From: Verrucomicrobiota bacterium
GTDB lineage: Bacteria; Verrucomicrobiota; Verrucomicrobiia; Chthoniobacterales; JAFAMB01
Length of the DNA: 8,431 nucleotides
Assembly (NCBI GenBank): GCA_019241095.1
Contig: JAFAXJ010000389.1
Coordinates: 1 to 8,431, forward strand
Direction of reading: 5' to 3'
How positions within the stretch are numbered: the stretch's first letter is position 1; each line of letters starts with the position of its first letter. Shown piece by piece: positions 1-7,168 of the stretch. The position numbers were made by a program, and so were the translations under genes. The notes below the pieces were generated by a model. The model made no database searches and had not been told where the DNA came from. It saw only the letters and a list, made by a program, of their open reading frames with translations.

Positions 1-158
<158 letters not shown>

Positions 159-230
159 CAGGTGGGTTTTACTTGGTGCGTACGATCCTCGGATAAAATA
201 TTCGATCTGAAGGCGAAGCGATGGAAGTAA

Positions 231-497
231 CTAGCAAAGCGGTAGTCGGAATCCACGTCCTCCTGACCCGCTCGCTTTTTGGTGACGATATTCCGCGTAG
301 GTTGCTTCTGCGCGCTTTTCAAGCGAAAATGATTTCTGCTCTCTTGCGATTTTGAGGGAATCGCGGAACGAAGCCTCGATTTTGCTCTCGTCGGCACCTG
401 TAGACGAGAGAAAGACGCCGCGCAGCCGGTACAGTTCAGCGTACCACCAGCGCCCGTTAGATTGTTCGACCAATGCTTCGGCTTGCTCAATTGTCCC
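231..497 (-). pseudogene. 3' remnant of TPR/predicted-ATPase regulator
   Basis: The minus strand encodes about 88 residues matching my memory of the C-terminal TPR region of large predicted-ATPase regulators, often fused to adenylate cyclase or DNA-binding domains. The recognisable parts are EQAEALVEQSNGRWWYAELYRLRG, split here as EQAEALVEQS and GRWWYAELYRLRG, then SFRDSLKIAREQKSFSLEKRA, ending in GGRGFRLPLC and a stop. The GRWW-AEL-RL-G block is typical of the helix pair that ends these proteins. The frame stays open upstream to an ATG at 788, but residues translated from 498-788 are Cys/Arg/Ser-rich and do not continue the family. Full-length members are many hundreds of residues, so only the tail survives and upstream sequence is scrambled or lost. 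The family is recalled, not searched. Confidence 0.6.
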
Positions 498-840
498 AAG
501 AGCCGGGGGGTATTGTGAGTTTCGTGGTGATTCTTGAGCAGAGCATCCGGCCCTATCTGGCCGCAAAGGGGCACATTGAGCAGCAGGTTGAGGCAATGCA
601 CCGGCCATGGCAAAAATCACGCATCTGCAAATGGCGCTGTGGGCGAGGCCGTACATGGAGGCGTCACAAACGGTTTCTGAATGTTGAGCGCTTCTCGAAT
701 CACCGGAGCGCTTCACGCGCCGGCGGAAATCTTTGCCGCGACCGATGGGGATCGGTGTGATATGCGCGGGTTTGTTTGTAGGTGGCACCTCGGAGCGTGC
801 TGCATTATGGTATCAGAAGACGCGCAAAACCGTCAAGTCT

Positions 841-1215
841 ATGCGTAGCTTTTCCCTACTCGTTGCTTTCACGCTTGGAATGACCACACTCTGGACGGCC
901 TGTCCTTCGAACCCGGAGCCGACGCCGGACCTTGCGTTAGACCAAGCCATGGCCACGATGCACTCGGTGATGGCGAAGGTCCAGTGCTCCGGGAACCCGG
1001 ACGCCGATTTCGCGCAGATGATGATTCCCCATCATCAGGGAGCGATAGACATGGCGAAAGTCGAACTGCAATTCGGCAAGGACCTTCGCCTGCGGCGCTT
1101 GGCTCAGGAGATCATTGTCACTCAACAGTCCGAGATCGACGTGATGCGGGCCGCGCTCTACGCTTACGATCGTTCTCCGGCCAACCCCAAGCGTAACAGC
1201 TGGTGCACCCAATGA
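841..1215 (+). CDS. DUF305 family putative exported/lipoprotein
   Basis: This 124-residue protein has the DUF305 signature in its C-terminal half: DFAQMMIPHHQGAIDMA followed by RLRRLAQEIIVTQQSEIDVMR. DUF305 proteins are small, ferritin-like helical proteins with His/Met-rich helices. They are often found near copper or other metal genes, though their biochemical role is poorly defined. The ATG at 841 is chosen over an in-frame ATG at 733 because it places MRSFSLLVAFTLGMTTLWTAC at the N-terminus: a positive residue, a hydrophobic core and a Cys at residue 21. The lipobox is imperfect (W at -3), so secreted or lipoprotein is uncertain. There is no good Shine-Dalgarno. The protein ends in a short tail (SPANPKRNSWCTQ). 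It stands alone and points toward the convergent sigma-54 activator gene. The stop is followed in the same frame by transporter debris. Confidence 0.8.
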   Translation: MRSFSLLVAFTLGMTTLWTACPSNPEPTPDLALDQAMATMHSVMAKVQCSGNPDADFAQMMIPHHQGAIDMAKVELQFGKDLRLRRLAQEIIVTQQSEIDVMRAALYAYDRSPANPKRNSWCTQ

Positions 1216-1350
1216 TCAAACAGATCTTACAGAGACACCGGCTTCAAAAACTATGACGTCGTCCCATGGCCAACCGGCAAACAACGAATGACGGTATATG
1301 GTGCCGGCGGATTCGGTATGTATCCAGGCACGGAATTTGTTGCATCGAGC
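1216..1350 (+). pseudogene. Fragment of ABC-transporter solute-binding protein
   Basis: Read in the same frame as the preceding DUF305 gene but after its stop, this stretch gives RDTGFKNYDVVPWPTG, then KQRMTVYGAGGFGMYPGTEF. That pattern (YDV-PWP-GK-R-TV-GAGG-G-YPGT) resembles the segment of family 1 extracellular sugar-binding proteins that precedes their last helices. There is no start codon context and no upstream or downstream continuation. After about 1350 the frame runs into the antisense of the regulator gene. It is best read as a short internal fragment left by deletion. The assignment rests on motif memory only. Confidence 0.45.
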
Positions 1351-1363
1351 GGCGAAAATGCTC

Positions 1364-3022
1364 TCAGAGCTCTTCCTTGCCGAGGCCAAGAGCTTTTACA
1401 CGCGAGGTCAAAGTGGTTGGCTTCATGCCAAGTAGCGCGGCCGCGCCGCGAAGTCCCCCAATCTTTCCGCGTGTCTGGCGTAACGCGGCGGCGATGCTTT
1501 CACGTTCTCGTCTTTTAAGCTCCGCCCTGGTCAAGACGGGCTCGTCAGGGGAAGACGGTTCCAACCGGTTCTGCTTCACCAGACTTCGCGCAAAATGCTC
1601 TTCTGAGCCTCGCAGGTCAAAACCCAAAATCCCGTTCTGCGCGACAATCAGCGCCCGCTCCACAACGTTTTGCAGCTCACGTACATTTCCAGGCCACTCG
1701 TAAGCTTGCAATTGCTCCATCTGACCCTCGGTGAAGGTCGCAAACTTCACTTTCAGACGCATGGCCGAGGTTCTCAAAAAGTGCGCTGCCAGATTGGGAA
1801 TGTCCTCGCGGCGCTCCCGCAATGGTGGAACTTCGATCGGAAAGACGTTCAGTCGAGAGTATAGATCTTGACGGAATGAGCCGCTTGCGACCGCTTGCTT
1901 TAAATCCCGATTGGTCGCTGCTACGATGCGGACATCCGCTGTCATGGTGCAATCATCGCCGACCCGTTCGAACTGCCGCTCCTGTAAAATCCGAAGCAGT
2001 TTGACTTGCAGCGCTAAAGGTACTTCGCCGATTTCGTCGAGAAAGAGGGTGCCGCCCTCCGCCACTTGGAACCGACCCAACCGATCCTTCACTGCCCCAG
2101 TAAATGCTCCACGAACGTGGCCGAAGAACTCGCTTTCAAAAAGATGTTCTGGAACGGCCCCACAGTTCATTTTGATAAAAGGGCGGTGCCGACGGGCGCT
2201 GCCTTCGTGCACCGCGCGTGCCACTAGCTCCTTGCCGGTGCCCGACTCGCCTGAGATGAGTACCGTCGCCTGAGTGTTGGCTACCAATTGAATTTGGCTG
2301 AGAACTTTTCTCAAAGCCGTGGACTCGCCTAGCATATCTCCAAAATCAGAAGCGTTCTTGAGGTCGGTTTGCAGATATCTGTTTTCCTGTTCGAGTCTGG
2401 CGTGCAAGCGTTCAAGTTCTTCAAAGCTGCGGGCATTGGCGATCGCCACCGCAGCATGGTTCGCGAAAGTGAGAAGCCAGCGAAAATCGATTTCGTTTAA
2501 GCGGGCGCGGCTAAAAAGGCCGAGTACACCGAGAACTTCGTCTCGAAATTTTAAAGGATGACCAGCGAAACTTTGTAGCGCCTCTCTGTCAACCCAGTCT
2601 GGTCGGATCACCCAACGCTGGTCGACGCTCAAGTCCGGAATGAATACTGATTCGCCTGATTGCCCGATCAGACCGACCTTGCCAACTCCGAAACGAATGC
2701 GGCTGAAGCTACCGTTGATCCGCGTCCAGTCCTCTGCAGGATTCAGAGAACGTCCGGCGCTGGCCATCAATCGCAGAAAGTGGTGAGCGGCAGATCTCGT
2801 TCGAGTGCGGTTCGGGGGCTCAATCGTATCCGAATCCAAGTACCAAAGGCGAACCAACGCCATCCCAGGAGTCTCAGCTATCCCGTGGACAATCAATCGC
2901 ATCACAGTTTCTAGATTGCGCTCTTGGGCGACGGCCAAAGACACACCTTGAAGAGCTTCAATGTTCACGCGACAACTTGGCTTCGAGATTTCGTCGCGCA
3001 AGACGAGATCTCGAGCATTCAT
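1364..3022 (-). CDS. GAF-domain sigma-54-dependent transcriptional activator (FhlA-like)
   Basis: This 552-residue bacterial enhancer-binding protein activates sigma-54 RNA polymerase by ATP hydrolysis. Residues about 18-197 form a GAF-type sensor domain. Residues 200-222 are a charged helical linker (ELERLHARLEQEN). The AAA+ domain follows: Walker A GESGTGKE (258-265), the sigma-54-contacting loop GAFTGA (305-310, intact), Walker B GGTLFLDE (323-330), and an arginine-finger/sensor region FRQDLYSRLN (about 383-392). YEWPGNVRELQNVVERA lies at about 441-457. The C-terminus has a Fis-type helix-turn-helix, LRGAAALLGMKPTTLTSRVK (524-543). The preceding EFFG replaces the more usual ELFG. There is no receiver domain, so a small ligand bound by GAF is the likely signal, as in FhlA and NorR. 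It is divergent from the four-gene operon and very probably its activator. The ATG at 3022 has a weak GAG upstream. Confidence 0.95.
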   Translation of the reverse strand: MNARDLVLRDEISKPSCRVNIEALQGVSLAVAQERNLETVMRLIVHGIAETPGMALVRLWYLDSDTIEPPNRTRTRSAAHHFLRLMASAGRSLNPAEDWTRINGSFSRIRFGVGKVGLIGQSGESVFIPDLSVDQRWVIRPDWVDREALQSFAGHPLKFRDEVLGVLGLFSRARLNEIDFRWLLTFANHAAVAIANARSFEELERLHARLEQENRYLQTDLKNASDFGDMLGESTALRKVLSQIQLVANTQATVLISGESGTGKELVARAVHEGSARRHRPFIKMNCGAVPEHLFESEFFGHVRGAFTGAVKDRLGRFQVAEGGTLFLDEIGEVPLALQVKLLRILQERQFERVGDDCTMTADVRIVAATNRDLKQAVASGSFRQDLYSRLNVFPIEVPPLRERREDIPNLAAHFLRTSAMRLKVKFATFTEGQMEQLQAYEWPGNVRELQNVVERALIVAQNGILGFDLRGSEEHFARSLVKQNRLEPSSPDEPVLTRAELKRRERESIAAALRQTRGKIGGLRGAAALLGMKPTTLTSRVKALGLGKEEL

Positions 3023-3033
3023 TTGAAATCTCG
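2984..3033. promoter_or_regulatory. Nested dyad of three CGAGATYTC-type sites, candidate activator sites
   Basis: CGAGATTTC (2984-2992), the perfect palindrome CGAGATCTCG (3004-3013) and GAAATCTCG (3025-3033) form one symmetric array. The outer two are exact reverse complements around 3008.5, which is also the centre of the middle palindrome. Centre-to-centre spacing is 20.5 bp each way, about two helical turns. The array lies about 97-146 bp upstream of the start expected from the sigma-54 promoter, a usual distance for enhancer sites bound by such activators. Two of the sites fall inside the first codons of the activator gene, so part of the similarity could be coding chance. The protein that binds is inferred. 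Confidence 0.6.
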
Positions 3034-3062
3034 TTATGATCTTCCAGCGGATGGAAGCCCAT

Positions 3063-3090
3063 AAACCATTTACAGTAAACTATTTACAGC
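3063..3090. repeat. 14-bp tandem direct repeat with TTTACAGTAAA palindrome, candidate operator
   Basis: AAACCATTTACAGT (3063-3076) is followed directly by AAACTATTTACAGC (3077-3090), matching at 12 of 14 positions. Across the junction, TTTACAGTAAA (3069-3079) is a perfect inverted repeat with one central base. The element is AT-rich and sits about 15 bp upstream of the -24 element, in the part of the divergent spacer where the regulator's own promoter would lie. It may be an operator for autoregulation or for a second factor. No known operator is matched with confidence. Confidence 0.5.
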
Positions 3091-3103
3091 AAAACGATAC
3101 ATA

Positions 3104-3119
3104 TGGAATGCGTTTTGCT
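3104..3119 (+). promoter_or_regulatory. Sigma-54 (-24/-12) promoter of the hydrolase operon
   Basis: TGGAATGCGTTTTGCT fits the RpoN consensus TGGCACGNNNNTTGCW at all the most conserved places: GG at 3105-3106, GC at 3117-3118, with the correct GG-to-GC spacing. Mismatches are only at two positions of the -24 box. Transcription should begin near 3130, about 12 bases after the GC. The divergent gene encodes a sigma-54 activator, which strongly supports the call. Confidence 0.85.
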
Positions 3120-3166
3120 TAGCTGGCTTGTGCGAATTCCATCAACCGGTCTTCTACCAAAAGCAA

Positions 3167-4078
3167 ATGATGAAAACGAGCCAATTCACCCCTAAGCAAA
3201 ATCCGGTACGTTACAAGAGCATTCGCTTGAACGAACTGGACCTTTTCTATCGCGAAGCCGGCCCTCAAGACGCCCCGACAATCGTGCTTCTGCACGGGTT
3301 CCCGACTTCGTCTAACATGTTCCGGAATCTGATTCCTTCCCTTGCTTTCTCATTCCATGTAGTGGCCCCAGACTACCCCGGCTTCGGCCAAAGCAGTATG
3401 CCCAGCCACAAAGATTTTGCTTACACCTTTGAGAACTTGGCGAATGTGGTTGAACAGTGGCTCGAAGCACTGGGATTCAGCGAATACTCTTTCTATGTCA
3501 TGGATTATGGTGCTCCGATCGGTTATCGCTTGGCCTTACGGCATCCCGAGCGCGTGCAAGCCCTGATCGTGCAGAACGGTAATGCCTACGAAGAAGGTCT
3601 CCGGGAGTTCTGGGATCCCATCAAGAGATACTGGAATGACCCAACGCCGGAAAATAGAGAGGCCATCCGTTTCTTGGTCGATCCAAAATCAACCCGATGG
3701 CAATACGAAAACGGGGTGCCCGACCGTACGCTTTTAGATCCGACCACTTGGATTCTGGATCAGGTTGGATTGGATCGTTCCGGGAACGACGAGATCCAGC
3801 TGGATCTGTTCTACGATTATCGCACTAATGTGCCGATGTATCCGGAGTTCCAGGCCTTCTTCCGGAAATATCAACCACCTACGCTGATCGTTTGGGGCAA
3901 GAACGATGTCATTTTCCCGCCCGAGGGTGCCACACCCTACCCGCGCGACTTGAAAGACGTGCAGACGTATTTATTGGATACGGGCCACTTCGCGCTTGAA
4001 ACTCACGGGGAAGAAATCGCAAGTCGAATTCAGCAATTCCTCAACGAACGCAAACTGATCTCTTCGTTTGACCGGTAA
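3167..4078 (+). CDS. Alpha/beta hydrolase, Asp-nucleophile (epoxide hydrolase/dehalogenase-like)
   Basis: This 303-residue alpha/beta-hydrolase is probably cytoplasmic. It has the oxyanion loop LLHGFPTSS (41-49), a nucleophile elbow VMDYGAPIG (111-119) with Asp113, the acid in WGKND (Asp247), and the catalytic His in DTGHFA (His274). A helical cap lies at about 135-215. An Asp nucleophile is used by epoxide hydrolases and haloalkane dehalogenases. The Asn and Trp that hold halide in true dehalogenases (HGN, DW) are here HGF and DY, so dehalogenase is not a safe name; the substrate is unknown. The frame opens at a TTG at 3128, but the expected sigma-54 transcript start (about 3130) lies there, so ATG 3167 (or adjacent ATG 3170) is preferred. 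No clear ribosome site precedes it. It is the first gene of the operon, with 59 bases to the next gene. Confidence 0.9.
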   Translation: MMKTSQFTPKQNPVRYKSIRLNELDLFYREAGPQDAPTIVLLHGFPTSSNMFRNLIPSLAFSFHVVAPDYPGFGQSSMPSHKDFAYTFENLANVVEQWLEALGFSEYSFYVMDYGAPIGYRLALRHPERVQALIVQNGNAYEEGLREFWDPIKRYWNDPTPENREAIRFLVDPKSTRWQYENGVPDRTLLDPTTWILDQVGLDRSGNDEIQLDLFYDYRTNVPMYPEFQAFFRKYQPPTLIVWGKNDVIFPPEGATPYPRDLKDVQTYLLDTGHFALETHGEEIASRIQQFLNERKLISSFDR

Positions 4079-4137
4079 GGGCGGTACCGACTCGTAAATC
4101 CGCCTCGGGTACCTTAAAACACGAACTACAGACCGTC

Positions 4138-4797
4138 ATGAAAATTCATCGCGAAGACACGGCTATTCTATTCATTGATCCGCAAAACGAGGTTCTAAGC
4201 GAAAAGGGTCTTGCCTGGCCACTGGTGCACGAAAGCGTTCAAGAAAATCATACCATCCAAAACATGGAACGCCTCTTTCGAACCGCGAAGGCGCAAGGGT
4301 TTGAAGTCTTCATTTCACCCCATTATTTTTATCCAACGGACAGAGGATGGGAGTTCAATGGACCACTCGAGTCTGAAGAAGCCAAGCTTGGTATGTTCGC
4401 GCGAGCAGGCGTGTTAAATCTCAAGGATTTCGATGGCTCAGGTGCGGACTGGCTGCAGGTGTTCAAACCCTATATTGAGGATGGCAAAACCATTGTCGTC
4501 GCGCCGCATCGTGTGTGGGGGCCAGAAACGAATGACCTTGTTCTTCAGCTTCGCAAACGCAGGATCGAAAGGATTATCTTGGGGGGCATGCTGGCCAACA
4601 TGTGCGTTGAATCCCATTTGCGCGAGTTGATTGAGCAAGGATTTGAGGTCGCTGTAGTGAAGGACGCAACCGCGGCGCCCAAGCATCCCGACTGGGGCTA
4701 TGGATACCAGGCGGCGCTCATCAACTACGCGTTCCTCGCCCATGCGGTCTGGACCACGGATCAAGCTGTCCAGGCAATGGAACACGCCCAACTGTAG
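4138..4797 (+). CDS. Isochorismatase-family cysteine hydrolase
   Basis: This 219-residue protein has the isochorismatase-like hydrolase fold. Members cleave amides, ureas, nicotinamide or isochorismate through an Asp-Lys-Cys triad. Asp14 sits in ILFIDPQNE and Cys156 in LANMCVESHLREL, preceded by the expected ERIILGG strand. The residue expected to be the catalytic Lys falls in VVAPHRVWGPETNDL and reads Arg125. By memory, relatives have Lys at this place. After the Cys come FEVAVVKDATAAP and the C-terminal AVWTTDQAVQ. The closest remembered relatives are proteins simply annotated isochorismatase or cysteine hydrolase, not a characterised enzyme. It lies in the same direction as the hydrolase before it and 104 bases before the flavoprotein. 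There is no convincing ribosome site. A strict isochorismatase role is unlikely, since no siderophore or chorismate genes are present. Confidence 0.9.
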   Translation: MKIHREDTAILFIDPQNEVLSEKGLAWPLVHESVQENHTIQNMERLFRTAKAQGFEVFISPHYFYPTDRGWEFNGPLESEEAKLGMFARAGVLNLKDFDGSGADWLQVFKPYIEDGKTIVVAPHRVWGPETNDLVLQLRKRRIERIILGGMLANMCVESHLRELIEQGFEVAVVKDATAAPKHPDWGYGYQAALINYAFLAHAVWTTDQAVQAMEHAQL

Positions 4798-4901
4798 CGT
4801 ATGATATTGATTGAGAGCGCCCGTCCTTGAATCCGGCAATTGTGGCCGCTTCGCGAAAATGTTGAAATTCCGCCAGAGACACTGTCGACTCTAACCCAAC
4901 A

Positions 4902-6314
4902 ATGAGTTCAGCAATGAACAATTCGGAATCTTACAAGGCTATCGTCATCGGAAGCGGAAAAGGTGGCAAGACGCTGGCAGTGCATCTCGGCAAGCACGGG
5001 TATAAGACGGCCTTGATCGAACGCGATCCACTGATGATCGCGGGGGGGTGCATCAACGTCGCCTGCATTCCCACGAAAACGTTTATCGCCAGCGCTCGGC
5101 TAGTCCATTCGATCCAACATGCCGCTGAATTTGGCATCCGGGTTTATGGGGTGGCGGTTGACTGGCCGGCTGTGCGGAAACGGGTTGAAAGCGTTGTATC
5201 GGAGATGCGGGCATTGAACCTGAAGAACTTTACCTCGTTTCCCAGTCTCGATTTTATCTTGGGAAGCGCTCGATTTCTTAGTTCCCACACCGTCGAAGTG
5301 TTCCAAAACGAGGGCCCGGTCCGTCAGCTCAGCTCCGAACGTATTTTCATCGATACCGGTACGCGACCAGCAATCCCGAATATTCCCGGACTACATGAAG
5401 TCCCCTTTTTAACGAGTGAGACCATCCAGACTTTGGAAGCGCCGCCCGCGGAACTGTTGGTACTCGGTGCCGGCTACATCGGCCTGGAGTTTGCCCAGAT
5501 GATGCATCGATTTGGGAGTCGGGTGACCGTGCTTGAGCGCGGCGAACAAATGCTGAGTCATGAAGACACAGACGTGGTCGAGTTGCTGACCAGCCGTTTG
5601 CGAAGCGAAGGGATCAAGATCCATCTCCAGGCAGCTGTCGACCGGGTGCATTCGTTACCGGAAGGTCGAGTGGGGGTCACCTTCCGAACACCCGCGGACA
5701 AACAGGACTGGACCGGCTCGCACGTTTTGGTTGCGCTAGGGCGGGCTCCGGTAACCAAGGACCTGAACTTGGCTGCTGCGGGGGTCGAAACCACCACCGA
5801 AGGATTTATCAAAGTCAACGACCGCTTGGAAACCAATGTCTCCGGCATCTGGGCTATCGGGGACGTGAGTGGCGGACCCCAATTTACCCACGCATCGCTG
5901 GATGACTTCCGAATCCTGCGAGACAATGTGTTCGGGAAGGGATCGCGCTCGCGGAGTGATCGGCTTGTGCCTTCCACTCTTTTTACGGAACCAGAGCTGG
6001 CGCACGTTGGGCTCACCGAAAAGGAAGCGCTAGCCCGAGGCTTGCAGGTCGAGGTGCTGCGGGTGCCGATTACCCCCTTGACCGTGCCGCGAGCAAAAAC
6101 CACTGATCAGACAGACGGGTTGCTGAAGGCGATTATCGAGAAGTCAACCCAACGAATTCTAGGTTGCACGCTGCTGGCCGCCGAAGCGGGGGAGATGATC
6201 GGCGCTCTGCAAGCCGTTATGATGGCCGGACTGCCCGCCGTTATGCTGCGGGACGCGGTACTTTCTCATCCGACTATGGTAGAAGGTTTTAACGCGCTGT
6301 TTGCCACCGTTTAA
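4902..6314 (+). CDS. Pyridine nucleotide-disulfide oxidoreductase, RclA/MerA-like
   Basis: This 470-residue class I FAD disulfide reductase has the FAD-binding IGSGKGGKTLA (16-26), redox disulfide CINVAC (Cys50, Cys55) followed by IPTKT, and NAD(P)-binding LGAGYIGLEFAQ (188-199) with Glu212 ending the second strand, which favours NADH. The second FAD motif is IWAIGDVSGGPQFTHASLDDFRI, seen here as WAIGDVSGGPQFTH and ASLDDFRI (about 317-338). The C-terminal HPTMVE (His456, Glu461) is the usual active-site dyad. The FTHASLDDFRI stretch is characteristic of RclA-like and mercuric-reductase-like proteins rather than lipoamide dehydrogenase or glutathione reductase. No N-terminal heavy-metal-binding domain and no vicinal C-terminal cysteines are present, so mercury reduction is unlikely. 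RclA of E. coli protects against reactive chlorine and reduces Cu(II); a similar stress role is an inference. ATG 4914 is an alternative start. Confidence 0.92.
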   Translation: MSSAMNNSESYKAIVIGSGKGGKTLAVHLGKHGYKTALIERDPLMIAGGCINVACIPTKTFIASARLVHSIQHAAEFGIRVYGVAVDWPAVRKRVESVVSEMRALNLKNFTSFPSLDFILGSARFLSSHTVEVFQNEGPVRQLSSERIFIDTGTRPAIPNIPGLHEVPFLTSETIQTLEAPPAELLVLGAGYIGLEFAQMMHRFGSRVTVLERGEQMLSHEDTDVVELLTSRLRSEGIKIHLQAAVDRVHSLPEGRVGVTFRTPADKQDWTGSHVLVALGRAPVTKDLNLAAAGVETTTEGFIKVNDRLETNVSGIWAIGDVSGGPQFTHASLDDFRILRDNVFGKGSRSRSDRLVPSTLFTEPELAHVGLTEKEALARGLQVEVLRVPITPLTVPRAKTTDQTDGLLKAIIEKSTQRILGCTLLAAEAGEMIGALQAVMMAGLPAVMLRDAVLSHPTMVEGFNALFATV

Positions 6315-6329
6315 GCAAACCGCACAAAT

Positions 6330-7091
6330 ATGGACTCACGCACGAAATTCCAAGGCAAGGTTGCCCTTGTCACTGGCGGCGCCAGCGGACTTGGGCTTGC
6401 CACTGCGCGTCTTTTCGCGTCAGAAGGCGCACAGGTTTTCATCACCGGACGGCGGCAGGATGCCCTCCTGGCCGCGGCCGGCGAACTCGGCAGAAACGCG
6501 ATCGGAGTTCAAGGAGACGTGGCGAAGCTAGATGACTTGGATCGTCTATTTAGCGTAATCCGGGAACGGGCAGGCCGGCTTGACATCGTTTTTGCCAACG
6601 CGGGCGGTGGTGAGTTTGTGCCGTTGGAACGGGTGACCGAGGCGCATTTCGACAAGTACTTCGGCATTAACGTTAAAGGTACGCTTTTCACGGTTCAGAA
6701 GGCGTTGCCTTTGATGCCGAGTGGCGGCGCGATCGTCATTAATGGATCCATGGCGTCGATCAAAGGCATTCCAGGCTTTAGCGTCTATGCCGCCACCAAG
6801 GCAGCGCTGCGTTCCTTCGCGCGGACTTGGGCCGTTGATCTCAAAGGACGCAACATTCGCGTCAACGTCATTGCGCCAGGGACTGTGGTGACGCCTGGCT
6901 ACAAGACCGAACTTGGTATGACCGATGAGCAGATCGAAGCCTTTGCTGCTCAGGCGGCCGCGGCAACTCCCCTGGGGCGAACCGGCACTCCCAACGAAGT
7001 CGCGAGGGCCGTCGCCTTCCTTGCGTCTGATGATAGCAGCTACGTCAACGGTATCGAACTTTTCGTCGATGGCGGGGCAGCGCAGACCTGA
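6330..7091 (+). CDS. Short-chain dehydrogenase/reductase (classical SDR)
   Basis: This 253-residue NAD(P)-dependent oxidoreductase with a single Rossmann fold has cofactor motif TGGASGLG (15-22), NAG at 90-92, Asn114 in FGINVKG, Ser140, and the catalytic pair Tyr153 and Lys157 in YAATK. The C-terminus NGIELFVDGG is typical of the family. Arg41-Arg42 after the second strand suggests NADPH preference. Length and motifs are complete; the substrate cannot be assigned, because SDRs with this architecture act on many carbonyls and alcohols. It starts 15 bases after the flavoprotein stop, the tightest junction in the operon, so co-transcription is very likely. No Shine-Dalgarno is visible, suggesting translational coupling or SD-independent initiation. 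It is the last intact gene of the operon. Confidence 0.93.
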   Translation: MDSRTKFQGKVALVTGGASGLGLATARLFASEGAQVFITGRRQDALLAAAGELGRNAIGVQGDVAKLDDLDRLFSVIRERAGRLDIVFANAGGGEFVPLERVTEAHFDKYFGINVKGTLFTVQKALPLMPSGGAIVINGSMASIKGIPGFSVYAATKAALRSFARTWAVDLKGRNIRVNVIAPGTVVTPGYKTELGMTDEQIEAFAAQAAAATPLGRTGTPNEVARAVAFLASDDSSYVNGIELFVDGGAAQT

Positions 7092-7110
7092 CGCCCCGGA
7101 TCTTGTCGAT

Positions 7111-7134
7111 AGACCGTCCGCTCGGTTCTTTTTG
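7111..7134 (+). terminator. Weak Rho-independent terminator candidate after the operon
   Basis: AGACCG and CGGTTCT can pair as a short stem of about six base pairs with one bulge around a six-base loop, followed at once by a T-rich run (ttcttttt). It lies 20 bases after the SDR stop. The stem is weak, so efficiency is doubtful. Confidence 0.4.
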
Positions 7135-7168
7135 AGGCTGGTATGCCTCGGTGCGCTTTCCTTAGTAA

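Noticed and set aside
1266..1703. Plus-strand open frame over the 3' part of the activator gene
   Set aside because: It is a shadow of the strongly supported sigma-54 activator, with low-complexity Ser/Arg composition. Other plus-strand frames at 1911-2914 were rejected for the same reason.
3128..3166. TTG start extending the alpha/beta hydrolase by 13 residues
   Set aside because: It coincides with the transcript start expected from the sigma-54 promoter and would leave no leader; the extra residues are not needed by the fold.
3167..4078. Naming the hydrolase a haloalkane dehalogenase
   Set aside because: The halide-holding Asn and Trp positions read Phe and Tyr (HGF, DY).
4083..4113. Two GGTACC palindromes and GGCGG/CCGCC pairing between the two hydrolase genes
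   Set aside because: The possible stem is short with a long loop and no T-run; two six-base palindromes 25 bases apart can be chance.
5558..6103. 181-codon minus-strand open frame
   Set aside because: It is antisense to the intact flavoprotein gene with all motifs present; composition is Ser/Arg/Thr-rich and unlike a protein.
4902..6314. Naming the flavoprotein a mercuric reductase
   Set aside because: No N-terminal metal-binding domain, no C-terminal vicinal cysteines and no mer genes nearby.
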